In this document: in pieces, positions 55,732-64,000 of the stretch
Layout: the number at the start of each line of letters is the position of its first letter
Position numbering within the stretch: the first letter of the stretch is position 1
NCBI RefSeq assembly: GCF_905171775.1
Contig: NC_053489.1
Span: forward strand, 152,189,642 to 152,253,641
Origin: Rana temporaria
Taxonomy: Eukaryota > Chordata > Amphibia > Anura > Ranidae
Length of the DNA: 64,000 bases
Direction: 5' to 3'
Translations under genes and position numbers: made by a program
Notes under the pieces: model-generated
What the model was told of the DNA's origin: nothing
The model's database searches: none
What the model saw: the letters and a program-made list of their open reading frames with translations, nothing else

Positions 55732-56455
55732 TCAAAATCAGGAAAGAAATAAGAGCCTCGAGCTCCACTGGTAGGTCCTTAGCTGCAACCTCATCCTTCA
55801 AGGCATCCGAGAGACCATGAGAGAAAGCAGCGACCAGAGCCTCATTATTCCAGCCCACCTCTGCTGCCAGGGTACGAAACTCAATGGCGTATTCGGCTAC
55901 AGATCGTGAACCCTGTCTGACGGACATAAGGAGCTTCGCAGCAGAGGCAGCGCGAGCCGGCACATCGAATACCTTCCGAAGAGAAGCAACAAAACCGGAA
56001 AACTCGGCAACCACCGGATTGTTGTTCTCCCATAAAGGGCTGGCCCAGGCCAAGGCCCTGTCCGAGAGCAGCGAGATCAAGAAGCCCACCTTTGATCTCT
56101 CAGTAGGGAAGGCATGTGGCAGCAACTCGAAATAAATGCCCACCTGGTTAAGGAAACCTCGGCACTGAGTTGGCTCTCCCCCAAAGCGCTGTGGAAGGGG
56201 GGCAGAACCGGTCATACCCCGAAACACCGCAGGCGCAACAACAGGTGTCGGGGTAGACTCTGGCGCAACAACCGGAGCGGCAGTAAGAGCGGGCCCAGGA
56301 GCGACCACCGACCCATCGGCAACGGGAGCGAAATGAGCCGTGCGTTCAAGCAGGGTTTGCAACGACACAGCGAACCGACCCAACAGGTGATCCTGCTGAT
56401 CAAGTCTGGCAACCAGCGTGGGTAGCGAGGATGGCCCTGTACCGTCAGAATTCAT
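55412..56455 (-). CDS. Chromovirus gag (347 aa)
   Basis: The ATG at 56455 is 13 bases from the LTR. The protein has a proline/alanine-rich N-terminal part (to about residue 85), then the retrotransposon gag core (FGGEPTQCRGFLNQVGIYFE, PTERSKVGFLISLLSDRALA, SVAEYAIEFRTLAAEVGWN) and PGVDLSGDEPMQLGFARLSE. Where a CCHC zinc knuckle is expected after RREGRCM, the sequence reads VIFGWHVRTVRE: a Cys is missing and the spacing is one short, so the knuckle seems lost. pol overlaps in the +1 frame relative to gag. Role: structural particle protein. Confidence 0.85.
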   Translation of the reverse strand: MNSDGTGPSSLPTLVARLDQQDHLLGRFAVSLQTLLERTAHFAPVADGSVVAPGPALTAAPVVAPESTPTPVVAPAVFRGMTGSAPLPQRFGGEPTQCRGFLNQVGIYFELLPHAFPTERSKVGFLISLLSDRALAWASPLWENNNPVVAEFSGFVASLRKVFDVPARAASAAKLLMSVRQGSRSVAEYAIEFRTLAAEVGWNNEALVAAFSHGLSDALKDEVAAKDLPVELEALISFLILIDTRLRERPSFKECLRRPPNSLAPKFAVPPVPPSPPTPPGVDLSGDEPMQLGFARLSEGERALRRREGRCMVIFGWHVRTVRETLAPEILSGADLGWSLLVPGFPW

Positions 56456-56456
56456 G

Positions 56457-56466
56457 GCTTGGTCCT
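56457..56466 (-). promoter_or_regulatory. Putative self-complementary primer-binding site
   Basis: Two bases inside the 5' LTR, the minus strand reads AGGACCAAGC. The predicted RNA 5' end in R (minus 56760-56751) reads GCTTGGTCCT, its exact 10-base complement. There is no TGG-type tRNA complement at this spot. Self-priming by the folded-back RNA 5' end is known in the Tf1/sushi group. Confidence 0.7.
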
Positions 56467-56468
56467 AA

Positions 56469-56925
56469 TGTCACGGAGCCATGAACCAGACGTACAACAA
56501 GAGATAAGTGAAAATAAGAATGCTTTATTGAAAATCAAGCTGTAAAGCAAAAGTCCAAACGGATGGTGAACCCGAAGCAGAGTCTTTGCGAAGCCAGAGG
56601 TCAGGAACCAGCAGGGTAGTCAGACGAAGCCAGGATCAGGAACCAGCAGGGTAGTCAGACGAAGCCAGGATCAGGAACCAGCAGGGAAGTCAGACGAAGC
56701 CAGGATCGGAACCAGAAGCAGCAGCAGTCTTAGAAGCATGTGAACACAAGAGGACCAAGCAAGGAACTGAAGCCCCAGACCTCCTATATATATGAGCCAG
56801 GCATCCAGCTCCTCCCAGTGGGAAGGAGGAGCCGCAGGGTGGGAGGCTACAAGAAACCCAGAAACCAAGATGGCCGTCAGCACATGTCAAACGAAGGAGG
56901 ACAGCAAGGAGGTAAGACCATGACA
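56469..56925 (-). repeat. 5' LTR of the chromovirus
   Basis: TATA box tatatata at 56785-56792 (minus reading), predicted RNA start near 56760, about 32 bases downstream. An AATAAA lies downstream in R. It contains about three copies of a 35-bp unit (aggatcaggaaccagcaggg + tagtcagacgaagcc). It differs from the 3' LTR at two positions I could see: cccc versus cac in gaagcc(c/a)cagacc and gccg(t/c)cagc. Confidence 0.93.
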
Positions 56926-57783
56926 CACTGATGGCAATGGTGGGTGCATTCCTGACAATGAGGGTGCTGCACTGATGGAAATCGGGGTTTTGCATTCATG
57001 GCACTTGTAGGGCTGCAGATGAGCACTGACCCTTATTTTGCTTCACAGACCTTTATTTAAAATGTATTTTTTTATTTTTCCTGAAACTACCCCCTTAAAG
57101 TGAAGGAGCGTGTTATACGTCAATATATATCCAAATAATACGCCCAAGCTCATCTGTTTACTCACACAGAGCTACAAAGGCAGGAGAATTCTTGTTGGGT
57201 AGTGTATTCGTGATCGAACTAACACACTTAGCCCGAATTTTAATGGTTCAAAGAATGTCAGGTAAAATGGTCGGCCCTCGAGCATGTTCACTTTATCAAA
57301 TCTGGCCCTCTTTGAAAAAAGTTTGGACACCCCTGCCCTAATGCATTTCATCCTACCTACCAGGGTTTAGTAGGGTCCTCTTTACATGAGCCAGAACCTG
57401 TTATTTACCATCAATCCATCAATTAACAGCAGCGGGAGCCAATGGCTGAACTGCTATCAATCTTTCCAATCAGGACACGAGACACCGAGACATCATCACA
57501 CGCAGCCACTGTGCCCATTAAACGCAGCCACTGTGCCCAATTAAACGCAGCCACTGTGCCCATCAAACGCAGCCACTGTGCCCATCAATTGTCGCCACTG
57601 TGCCATCACATGCAGCCACTGTGCCACCATCAATTGTCGCCACGCCAGGCTGTAGAGAACAGTGCGCCATTGCAAACTTATATTTTGAGGTTTTAATTAC
57701 ATTATTTTAATAGTCGTGAACTAAAGTGGGCTGGTCTAAGGCATGAAACTCCAGGGCTGAAAATGAGTCCCACTCCGGCCCTG
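56926..57783. other. Right part of the composite hAT element
   Basis: AT-rich sequence; the words aaatctggccctc and gtttggacacccctgccct at about 57298-57337 look like the end of a further small hAT MITE. At 57500-57660 units of cgcagccactgtgcccat match the 26-bp VNTR family of 47.1-48.1 kb. Ends with cactccggccctg at the outer terminus. No gene. Confidence 0.6.
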
Positions 57784-58105
57784 GTGGACAGTGGTTGGTA
57801 AACTGGTATTTGGTTGGTATAAGATATTGCTGCTTGAGTGTTAATGACTAAGCATGTTGGTCTGTTAATGGTTAACAGTGATTCTGTTTGGTATTAAAGG
57901 TTAAAGTTCATTTCATAATTAAACTTGTTTTAAACCCAATAAAGGGGCCGCGGCCTAAAATTTTCCACAATCCTTGTTGTGTTTTATTTTATATTTTATG
58001 TTCTTATGGTATGATGGGTGTTGATGGGGTGTACAATCCCATATCTGGTTCCAGTAAATAGACTCAAAGATAAAAAAATATCTTACATACAGGCACCAGA
58101 GGTTA
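57784..58105. other. No feature seen
   Basis: Target duplication gtggacag at the left edge, then AT-rich unique sequence up to the DIRS remnant. Confidence 0.5.
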
Positions 58106-58112
58106 CAATACT

Positions 58113-58451
58113 TTGTTAGCAAACAGTAAAACAAATAGAATGATAGACAATACCTCAAAACAGAATTGGTGCAAGATACCGTTTGATGGGAAAGCCCTCT
58201 TTGGGGAGAAATTAGATAAACCCAACTCTCGCGTCACTGGCGGGAAATCGGGCCTGTTACCCCAAGACCGACGACCCAGCCGCTCTAGGTCTTTTGCACC
58301 TAGATTCCAATATTCCAAGAACAAGGACTACAGACAGTCCAGGCAGGGAAAAGGATTCAGACAAAACTGGAGAAGCATGCAGTCCACCTTCCTCAAGAAC
58401 CGTAGACAGGCAACCGTGCCTACTCCACAGGATCCTGCTAAGTCCTTTTGA
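58113..58451 (+). pseudogene. DIRS gag C-terminal fragment
   Basis: About 112 codons: WCKIPFDGKALFGEKLD, SRVTGGKSGLLPQDRRPS and a basic, arginine/glutamine-rich tail (NKDYRQSRQGKGFRQNWRS). The FxGxxLFGxxL...TGGKSxxLPQ pattern is the same as in the minus-strand DIRS gag at 26.1-26.5 kb. It ends with a stop before the RT frame. Confidence 0.75.
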
Positions 58452-58520
58452 CGCCGAGCTGTCCCAAGCGATTCCTGTGGGAGCCAGGCTCCAAAACTTC
58501 TCAAAGATCTGGGAGAAAAA

Positions 58521-59500
58521 GTGCAAGGATCCTTGGGTAGTTTCCACTGTCACTTTTGGAAGTTTTTAGACAAACCCCCCAAAGACTTCTTCTCTCCAAC
58601 AAGGGTGTCAAAGTCCCCTCAAAAAGCGGAGGCACTACAGCAGTATCTTCTCTCTTTACAGGAACAGCAGGCGGTAGTTCCCGTACCTCCATCAGAAAGA
58701 TTTTCAGGTTTTTATTCCACCCTGTTTCTAGTTCCCAAAAAGAATGGAGGTTGGAGACCGGTCATAGACCTGAAAAGGCTAAATCGCTACATCTTCCTAG
58801 AGAGATTCAAGATGGAATCACTACAAACAATCATTCGAGTAATCCAACCTGGGGACTGGATGTATATGCTTACCTGCATATATGCTTACCTGCATATAGG
58901 TATGCTTGCTATAGGTATATGCTTACCTGCATATACCTATTCTCCCACCATTCCAGAAATATCTGAGGTTCGCAGTAGGCCATGTACATCTTCAATTTCG
59001 CAGTCTCCCGTTCGGCCTCTGCAAATCGCCAAGAGTCTTCACAAAGACTCTGATTGCCTTCATAGCCCCTCTAAGGGAGCGGGGGCTTCGAGTATACCAC
59101 TATATGGACGACCTTCTTCTTCTAGCGAAGGATCCAGCCCAATTAGTGGAACACAGGGAAGTTCTTCTGACAACACTAGTAGAATTCGGATGGAAGGTAA
59201 ACCAGGAGAAGAGTTACCTTTCTCCAACCCAGGAAATGATTTATCTGGGGGCACTGTTAAACACAGAGAATGGTACAGTATCCCTTCCACCTCAGAAGGT
59301 GATGTCCATTATTCGGCAGATGAAGAGTGTGAGTGCGAGACCCTATCTGACTGCCTCGAACTGTCTGAGCCTTATAGGCCGGATGTCGTCATGTATCCCT
59401 ATGGTCCTTTGGGCCCATTGGCATTTGAGATATTTCCAACTGGAGTTCTTGAGGCAGTGGAGCAAACGATATATATTCTCAACCCATACGCCCGACGACC
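58521..59500 (+). pseudogene. DIRS reverse transcriptase with tandem expansion at motif A
   Basis: Frame 58521: KPPKDFFSPTRVSKSPQKAE, VPPSERFSGFYSTLFLVPKK, GGWRPVIDLKRLNRYI and ERFKMESLQTIIRVIQPGDW. Here (58861-58935) the text gcttacctgcatata occurs three times and the frame changes. Sequence then resumes in another frame through YLRFAVGHVH, SLPFGLCKSPRVFTK-type text to HYMDDLLLLAKDPAQLVEH (near 59098) and GWKVNQEKSYLSPTQEMIYL. The Asp of motif A is replaced by the expansion, so the enzyme is dead; the YMDD box is kept. Confidence 0.85.
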
Positions 59501-59539
59501 CTGATGCTCAGAAGCCTTCATTAGTGGATAAAGAAGCAA

Positions 59540-60091
59540 ATGCTGATGAAGTCTTGTCCGTTAGGGCATGTCAATTGGATCACAATTACCACCGATGCCA
59601 GTTCGGCAGGCTGGGGAGCACACTGCAACCAGATCTCAGTACAGGGGAGATGGTCCTTTCATGCGACAGGCCTGGTATCAAATATCCTGGATATCCGGGC
59701 AGCCTACCGCGCATTACTAGCCCTAGAATTCGAGATCACAGGGAAACCAGTTCTTATACGGATGGACAACAGAGCCGCTGTATCTTATATACTCCGACAA
59801 GGAGGGACGCACAGCAGGTCCCTGCTGAGGGAGGTGGAACCCATAATCCTTTGGGCGGAAAGAAATCTAAAGGACCTAAAGGCAGTCTACCTGCCCGGTC
59901 ATCTCAACTCAAGAGCCGACCTCCTATCTCGCAGGTTCATAGATGCCAACGAATGGTCTCTGCACCCCAAAATTTTCAACTGGATAGTAAACCACTGGGG
60001 CTCCCCGAGCTGGACCTATTCGCAACTACATGCAATACCAAGCTTCCAAGGTTCATCTCGAGGCTACCACATCCCCAGGCGGAAGCAGTAG
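59540..60091 (+). pseudogene. DIRS RNase H domain
   Basis: WITITTDASSAGWGAHCNQI (first catalytic Asp), GRWSFHATGLVSNILDIRAAY (Glu region), PVLIRMDNRAAVSYILRQGG (Asp) and VYLPGHLNSRADLLSRRF (last Asp) are in order in one frame of about 160 codons. In the family this domain removes RNA during cDNA synthesis. The frame differs from that of the YMDD segment just upstream. Confidence 0.85.
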
Positions 60092-60299
60092 ACGCTCTCT
60101 TAGCCCCCTGGGAATGCAATCTGGCCTATGCCTTCCCTCAGCGGCCTCTCATTCCAAAACTCCTGGCGAGGATCATGATAGAATCCACAACAGTAATAGC
60201 GGTTCTACCATATTGGCCGAGACGTCCTTGGTTTCCTACGGCGATGTACCTGAGTATGTGGCCTCCAGTCAAAGTTCCGCTGATACCCTTCCTCCTGTC

Positions 60300-61383
60300 A
60301 CAGGCATATCACACCCATCCAGATCCAGGCCGGCTGAACCTTCACATCTGGTGGCTGAAAGGCAAAGGTTCGAATCCCTAGGGTGTTACAACGAGGTTAT
60401 CGCAACCCTACTCAGGGCTAGAAAGCCATCCACAAACAGTATATACGATAAGGTGTGGAACAAGTTCAGGACCTTCATGATTGGCAAAGGCTGCGATCAG
60501 GATTCTCCATCATCCTCTCAAATTCTTGCATTTTTGCAGGCAGGCCTGAACATGGGTCTCGCTCTGAGTACTTTAAAGGTACAGGTAGCAGCAATTTCAG
60601 CGGCAACCAGTAATAGATGGGCTGAGGATCCATTAATAATCCAATTTTGCAAAGCCGTCAGAAAAATCTGACCACCAACTAAACAGTCTTTTCCCACCTG
60701 GGACCTCGCTATCATCCTAGAGTCCTTAGCCAATCCACATTTTGGCCCTTCGGACTCTGCATCACTTTGGAATCTAACCTTGAAGCTTACCTTCTTGATA
60801 GCCATAACCTCTGGCAGGCGGGTTTTCAGAGCTTCAAGCTTTAGGAGCAGATGATAATCATATCATATTCTACCCTGACAGAGTGGAACTCAGAACAGTG
60901 CAAGGGTTTATCCCCAAGGTCGCATCATCCTTAACCATGTCGGAACCCTGGGCACTCCCAACGTTTTTTGAACAGGACTCGGGTTCTCTTCACGAACTGG
61001 ACTTTGCCTCCACCCTGAAATGTTATCTCCAGGCCACGGCATCCTTCAGGGACTCTACCAGGTTGCTCATAATTCCCTGGGGGAAAAGAAAAGGCAAGGA
61101 GGCGTCAGCAAGAACAATTGCCTCATGAATCGTTAAGCTCATCCACAAGGTGTACAGGGCAAGAGGTCTGGACCCCCCTTTGATGGTCAGGGCGCACTCC
61201 ACTAGGGCGGTCTCTGCCTCTTGGGCAGCAAGAGCGAATGTATCAATCGAAACTATTTGTAGGGCAGCGACTTCGTCGCCCCAACATACGTTTATGAAGC
61301 ATTACCGGGTAGACCCAGGAGCTCGCTCATCGGTAGAGTTCGGCAGACAGGCGATCAAATCAGACGTTGCTTCCTCTAATTAG
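60300..61383 (+). pseudogene. DIRS tyrosine recombinase
   Basis: N-terminal part in frame 60030-60671: YNEVIATLLRARKPSTNSIY, VWNKFRTFMIGKGC, ILAFLQAGLNMGLALSTLKV, and a stop at 60671. The central part near 60690-60900 is read in other frames (LTLKLTFLIAITSGRR-like region). The C-terminal part 61150-61383 holds RAHSTRAVSASWAARANVS (H-x-x-R box) and PQHTFMKHYRVDPGARSS with the nucleophile Tyr. At least two stops or frameshifts. Confidence 0.85.
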
Positions 61384-61439
61384 TAATAACAATAATAATT
61401 TCTTTGAAATAAACTTCTAAGCAGCATCCCACCCATCTC

Positions 61440-61740
61440 AGCTAGTTATTTGTCACAGGTATGCTGCCATGGAGGCACCAGGAAAACAGAAAATTGTACC
61501 ATACTTACCGTAATTTTCTTTTCCTGGTGCCTATCTATGGCAGCATACAATGCCACCCTCGGTTTTCTATATTAACGGAGAATGTGGGGGTGGTGTTCAC
61601 CAACTCTTTTATAATATTCACTAATCCTGAGGGAGGAGCCATGGCGGAGCTTGTCACAGGTATGCTGCCATGGATAGGCACCAGGACAAGAAAATTACGG
61701 TAAGTATGGTACAATTTTCAGTTTTTTTGCACATGCGAGT
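61440..61740. repeat. DIRS right terminal region with inverted and direct copies
   Basis: tgtcacaggtatgctgccat occurs at 61452-61471 and about 61651-61670. ggcaccagga and accatacttaccgtaatttt at about 61475-61520 recur inverted as tcctggtgcc at about 61524 and aaaattacggtaagtatggt at 61692-61711. Such mixed inverted/direct terminal arrangements are characteristic of DIRS elements, which use them for circle formation. Confidence 0.8.
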
Positions 61741-61971
61741 TTTCTTTTCTATTACATTTCTCGCACGATTCTCCCATCATTGATCAGAAAATCGTTAGTT
61801 TTTCAAAAAATGTCCAACATGTCGGATTTCTCAAATTTGTTTGCCCCTTAAAAATCGGCTGTTGCTGCAGCCCACTAACGGTGCGAAATTCGTACGAAAA
61901 TTCTTTGATGCGATTTTCGAATGAAATTTCTTTCGAAATTTGAACCGTGTATGGCCGCCTTTAGTCTAGAA

Positions 61972-62333
61972 CAGGGGTCTCCAAACTGCGGCCCCAGGGC
62001 CAGATGCGGCCCTTTGCTTGCCTTTATCTGGCCCTTGGGGCACTATCCCTCCCACTGATACGAGACCCTATTCTGCCATCTGACACCGACAATGGATCAC
62101 CATTTTTCCCACTGACGCCACTAATGGGGCACTATTCCTCCCTATGATACCAGCAATGGGGCACTATTCCTCCCTATGATACCAGCAATGGGGCACTATT
62201 CCTCCCCCTAATACCAGATGTTTACCCCCACTGATGCCAGGAAAATTTCCACTCCCGCTGGCCAAAGTCCGGCCCTCCAAGAGTCTGAAGGACAATAAAC
62301 CGGCCCTTTGTTTAGAATGTTTGGAGACCCCTG
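61972..62333. mobile_element. hAT-like MITE (362 bp)
   Basis: Perfect 8-bp duplication gtctagaa at 61964-61971 and 62334-62341. The left end is caggggtctccaaactgcgg; the right end reads caggggtctccaaacattct on the other strand. The centre holds about three copies of atggggcactattcctccct. Same family as 7520-7844. Confidence 0.93.
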
Positions 62334-62539
62334 GTCTAGAACATAAACATTTCTATCTCTTATCTATCTTTCTCAAATATATCTCCCCTTTGCTACACAA
62401 TTACAATGATTAGGCCTCATTTATACTGCAGCTGATAAACGGACGTTTAGGAACAGTTGGGCATTTTTTTTCAGCAGTCGCTGAACTCTCCTCTATGTTA
62501 TCTTATCTGTCCTTGTGTAGTTTATAGTCATTTAGCCCA

Positions 62540-63310
62540 GGTTCACATTGAGCTGCAGGAATGAAGCTGTGTGAGTTCAGCTGAACTTGCACAATATCAC
62601 TCCCACTTGTCAGTCTGGATTTCAGTGGCGATTTCACAGACATCTGTGTGGGTTTTCTGCACAGATGTCAATGGAAACTGCAACCTGAAATCACAAAAAG
62701 TAGTACAGAAACGACTTTTTGAATGAAATCTGTGCAGCGCCGCAAATGTGGCGTCTCACCGATTAAAGCGGGGGTTCACCCAAAAATAAATTTTTAACAT
62801 TACATTCAGCCGTGTTGTCCTAATGACAATCGGCTGTTTTTTTTCCCCCCGTACATATCGTATTTTCACCGCCGCTTCCGGGTATGTCTTCTTCGGGACT
62901 GGGCGTTCCTATCTGATTGACAGGCTTCCGACCGTCGCATACAGCGCGTCACAAGTTGCCGAAAGAAGCCGAACGTCGGTGCGGCTCTATACTGCGCCTG
63001 CGCACCGACGTTCGGCTTCTTTCGGCAACTCGTGACGCGCAGTATGCGATGGTCGGAAGCCTGTCAATCAGACAGGAACGCCCAGTCCCGCAGAAGACAT
63101 ACCCGGAAGCGGCGGTGAAAGTCGGTATGTACGGGGGGGGGGGGAACAGCCGATTGTAATTAGGACAACTCGGCTGAATGTAATGTTAAAAAATTATTTT
63201 TTAGGTGAACCTCCACTTTACTGTAAGACAATGTCATTGTCTGCAATTGCCGCTGGTTTGACATGTGATTTGACATGTCAAATTACATGTCAAGTCGCAC
63301 TAGTTTGAAC
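62540..63310. mobile_element. ggttcaca-type MITE split by a TTAA MITE
   Basis: The left part 62540-62762 (agcccaggttcacattgagc, acaaaaagtagtacag) and right part 63222-63310 (ttgacatgtcaaatta, gtttgaaccagggctt) are the two ends of the family seen at 12448-12712. The termini ggttcaca and its inverted partner tttgaacc face each other. The gap between is filled by the 62763-63221 element. Confidence 0.75.
62763..63221. mobile_element. TTAA-type foldback MITE (459 bp)
   Basis: The left terminus is ttaaagcgggggttcaccc; the right reads gtaaagtggaggttcacc on the other strand (right target copy changed to TTAC). The arms are long: taacattacattcagccg, caatcggctgtt, accgccgcttccgggtatg, tcctatctgattgacaggct and ggcttctttcggcaact all recur inverted. 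Centre near 62995. CpG-rich core. Confidence 0.85.
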
Positions 63311-63423
63311 CAGGGCTTAGAGGCAGTTGAGTATAGTGGCATTTTTTTTAAAAGCAAAACATTGCGTTTAGGATGAAAGTTTATTGGCATTTCAAATGCC
63401 AAATGCTTGTAACTGCTTGTAAA

Positions 63424-64000
63424 CTTGTGAAAGAGAGAGACAGACAGAGAGAGAGACAGACAGAGAGACATACAGAGAGACAGAGACAGGCAGAGAGAGA
63501 CAGACAGTCAGAGAGAGAGAGAGAAACAGACGGAGAGAGAAACAGATGGAGAGAGAGACAGAGAGAGACAGACAGAGAGAGAGAGACAAAGACAGTCAGA
63601 GAGAGAGAAACAGTCGGAGAGAGACCGACAGAGAGAGATAGACAGAGACAGGCAGAGAGAAAGAGACAGACAGGCAGAAAGAGATAAACAGAGAGACAGA
63701 CAGAGAGACAGACAGACAAAGGAGACAGAAAGACAGACGACAGTGAGAGACATAGAGAGAGAGAAACACAGAGAGAGACAGACAGAGAAAGAGACAAGCA
63801 GACAGAGATAGAGACAGACAGACAGAAAGACACAGAGAGAGACAGACAGAGACACAAACAGAGAGACACAGACAGATTGAGAGACAGTCATAGAGTGAGA
63901 CTGAGAGAGACACACACACACACACAGACAGAGAGAGAGAAAGAGAGAGAGAGTGACACACACAAACAGAGAAAGAGACATACACACACAGACAAAGAGA
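63424..64000. repeat. GA-rich microsatellite (gagaga / gacaga), runs off the window
   Basis: Plus strand is almost pure purine with C: imperfect gagagacagacagagagaga units from 63424 to the window end, with a short (ac)n at about 63910-63926. The minus frames rich in S, L, C and V are artefacts of this composition. Confidence 0.95.

Larger units (their letters stand above)
51674..56925 (-). mobile_element. Ty3/Gypsy chromovirus, full-length, young
   Basis: Two 457-bp LTRs (51674-52130, 56469-56925) beginning tgtcacgg and ending catgaca on the plus strand, flanked by a perfect 5-bp duplication cactg (51669-51673, 56926-56930). Internal order on the minus strand: primer-binding site, gag, protease, reverse transcriptase, RNase H, integrase with chromodomain, polypurine tract (GAGGGGGAGG, plus 52134-52143). 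Chromodomain plus self-priming layout fits the Tf1/sushi-type chromoviruses. I saw only two differences between the LTRs, so insertion is recent. It carries at least one stop and a damaged gag knuckle. Confidence 0.95.
49106..57783. mobile_element. Composite hAT-like element of 8.7 kb with 8-bp target duplication
   Basis: Flanked by gtggacag at 49098-49105 and 57784-57791, a perfect 8-bp duplication. The left terminus is caggcccggattggccc; the right terminus reads cagggccggagtgggac on the other strand. Joining the flanks restores the tandem host sequence seen at 48977. Inside are a GC-rich left part, an inverted repeat (49447-49577), a VNTR, a 783-bp duplication and a whole chromovirus (51674-56925). 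Without the chromovirus it would be about 3.4 kb. No hAT transposase was seen, so it is non-autonomous. Confidence 0.85.
58110..61740 (+). mobile_element. DIRS retrotransposon, 5'-truncated, plus strand
   Basis: Order: gag tail (58113-58451), reverse transcriptase (about 58521-59500), RNase H (about 59540-60020), tyrosine recombinase (about 60300-61383), then a terminal region (61440-61740) with inverted copies. The pieces are in different frames, so several frameshifts exist. The left terminal repeat and most of gag are missing. Better preserved than the other DIRS copies in the window and from a different subfamily. Confidence 0.88.

Noticed and set aside
63381..63987. Minus frames rich in SLSVCLSL resembling membrane proteins
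   Set aside because: Translation of a GA-rich microsatellite.

Overview
The window looks like intergenic and intronic DNA from a frog genome, most likely a ranid. This is inferred from one vertebrate gene with intact splice sites and from a dense mix of DIRS, Ty3/Gypsy chromovirus, hAT, Tc1-like and TTAA-flanked MITE sequences of the kind common in large amphibian genomes. No bacterial-type genes, CRISPR arrays, rRNA or tRNA genes were seen.

The one host protein-coding gene is peptidyl-prolyl isomerase C (ppic, cyclophilin C) on the minus strand. All five coding exons can be placed: 31449-31345, 19806-19693, 13458-13365, 8230-8046 and 5303-5169. They have GT/AG borders and matching phases and encode 210 residues with a signal peptide and every cyclophilin active-site residue. 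The four introns (11.5, 6.2, 5.1 and 2.7 kb) hold most of the mobile elements between 5.3 and 31.3 kb.

Layout. 1-5.1 kb: unplaced AT-rich DNA, a broken Tc1-like transposase with a hAT MITE inside it, and an element carrying a perfect 85-bp inverted repeat. 5.1-31.5 kb: ppic, with foldback elements, hAT and TTAA MITEs, a decayed DIRS element (9.2-11.8 kb), two adjoining DIRS remnants (22.2-28.5 kb) and a 45-bp minisatellite (28.7-30.9 kb) in its introns. 31.45-31.69 kb: GC-box promoter of ppic. 31.7-46.7 kb: a 55-bp satellite of about 240 monomers with higher-order duplications and two copies of a block carrying a foldback element. 46.7-49.1 kb: MITEs and a 26-bp VNTR. 49.1-57.8 kb: one composite hAT-like element (8-bp target duplication at both ends) that contains a GTCTGTAATGG-type VNTR, a 783-bp tandem duplication and a young, nearly complete chromovirus with identical-length LTRs. 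58.1-61.7 kb: a DIRS element on the plus strand with frameshifts and a tandem expansion in its reverse transcriptase. 61.9-64.0 kb: a hAT MITE, nested MITEs and a GA-rich microsatellite.

The most notable points are these. The ppic promoter and first exon form an island of about 0.7 kb squeezed between two unrelated tandem arrays. The chromovirus primer-binding site matches its own predicted RNA 5' end, which suggests self-priming. A series of nested insertions has readable target duplications that give the order of events.
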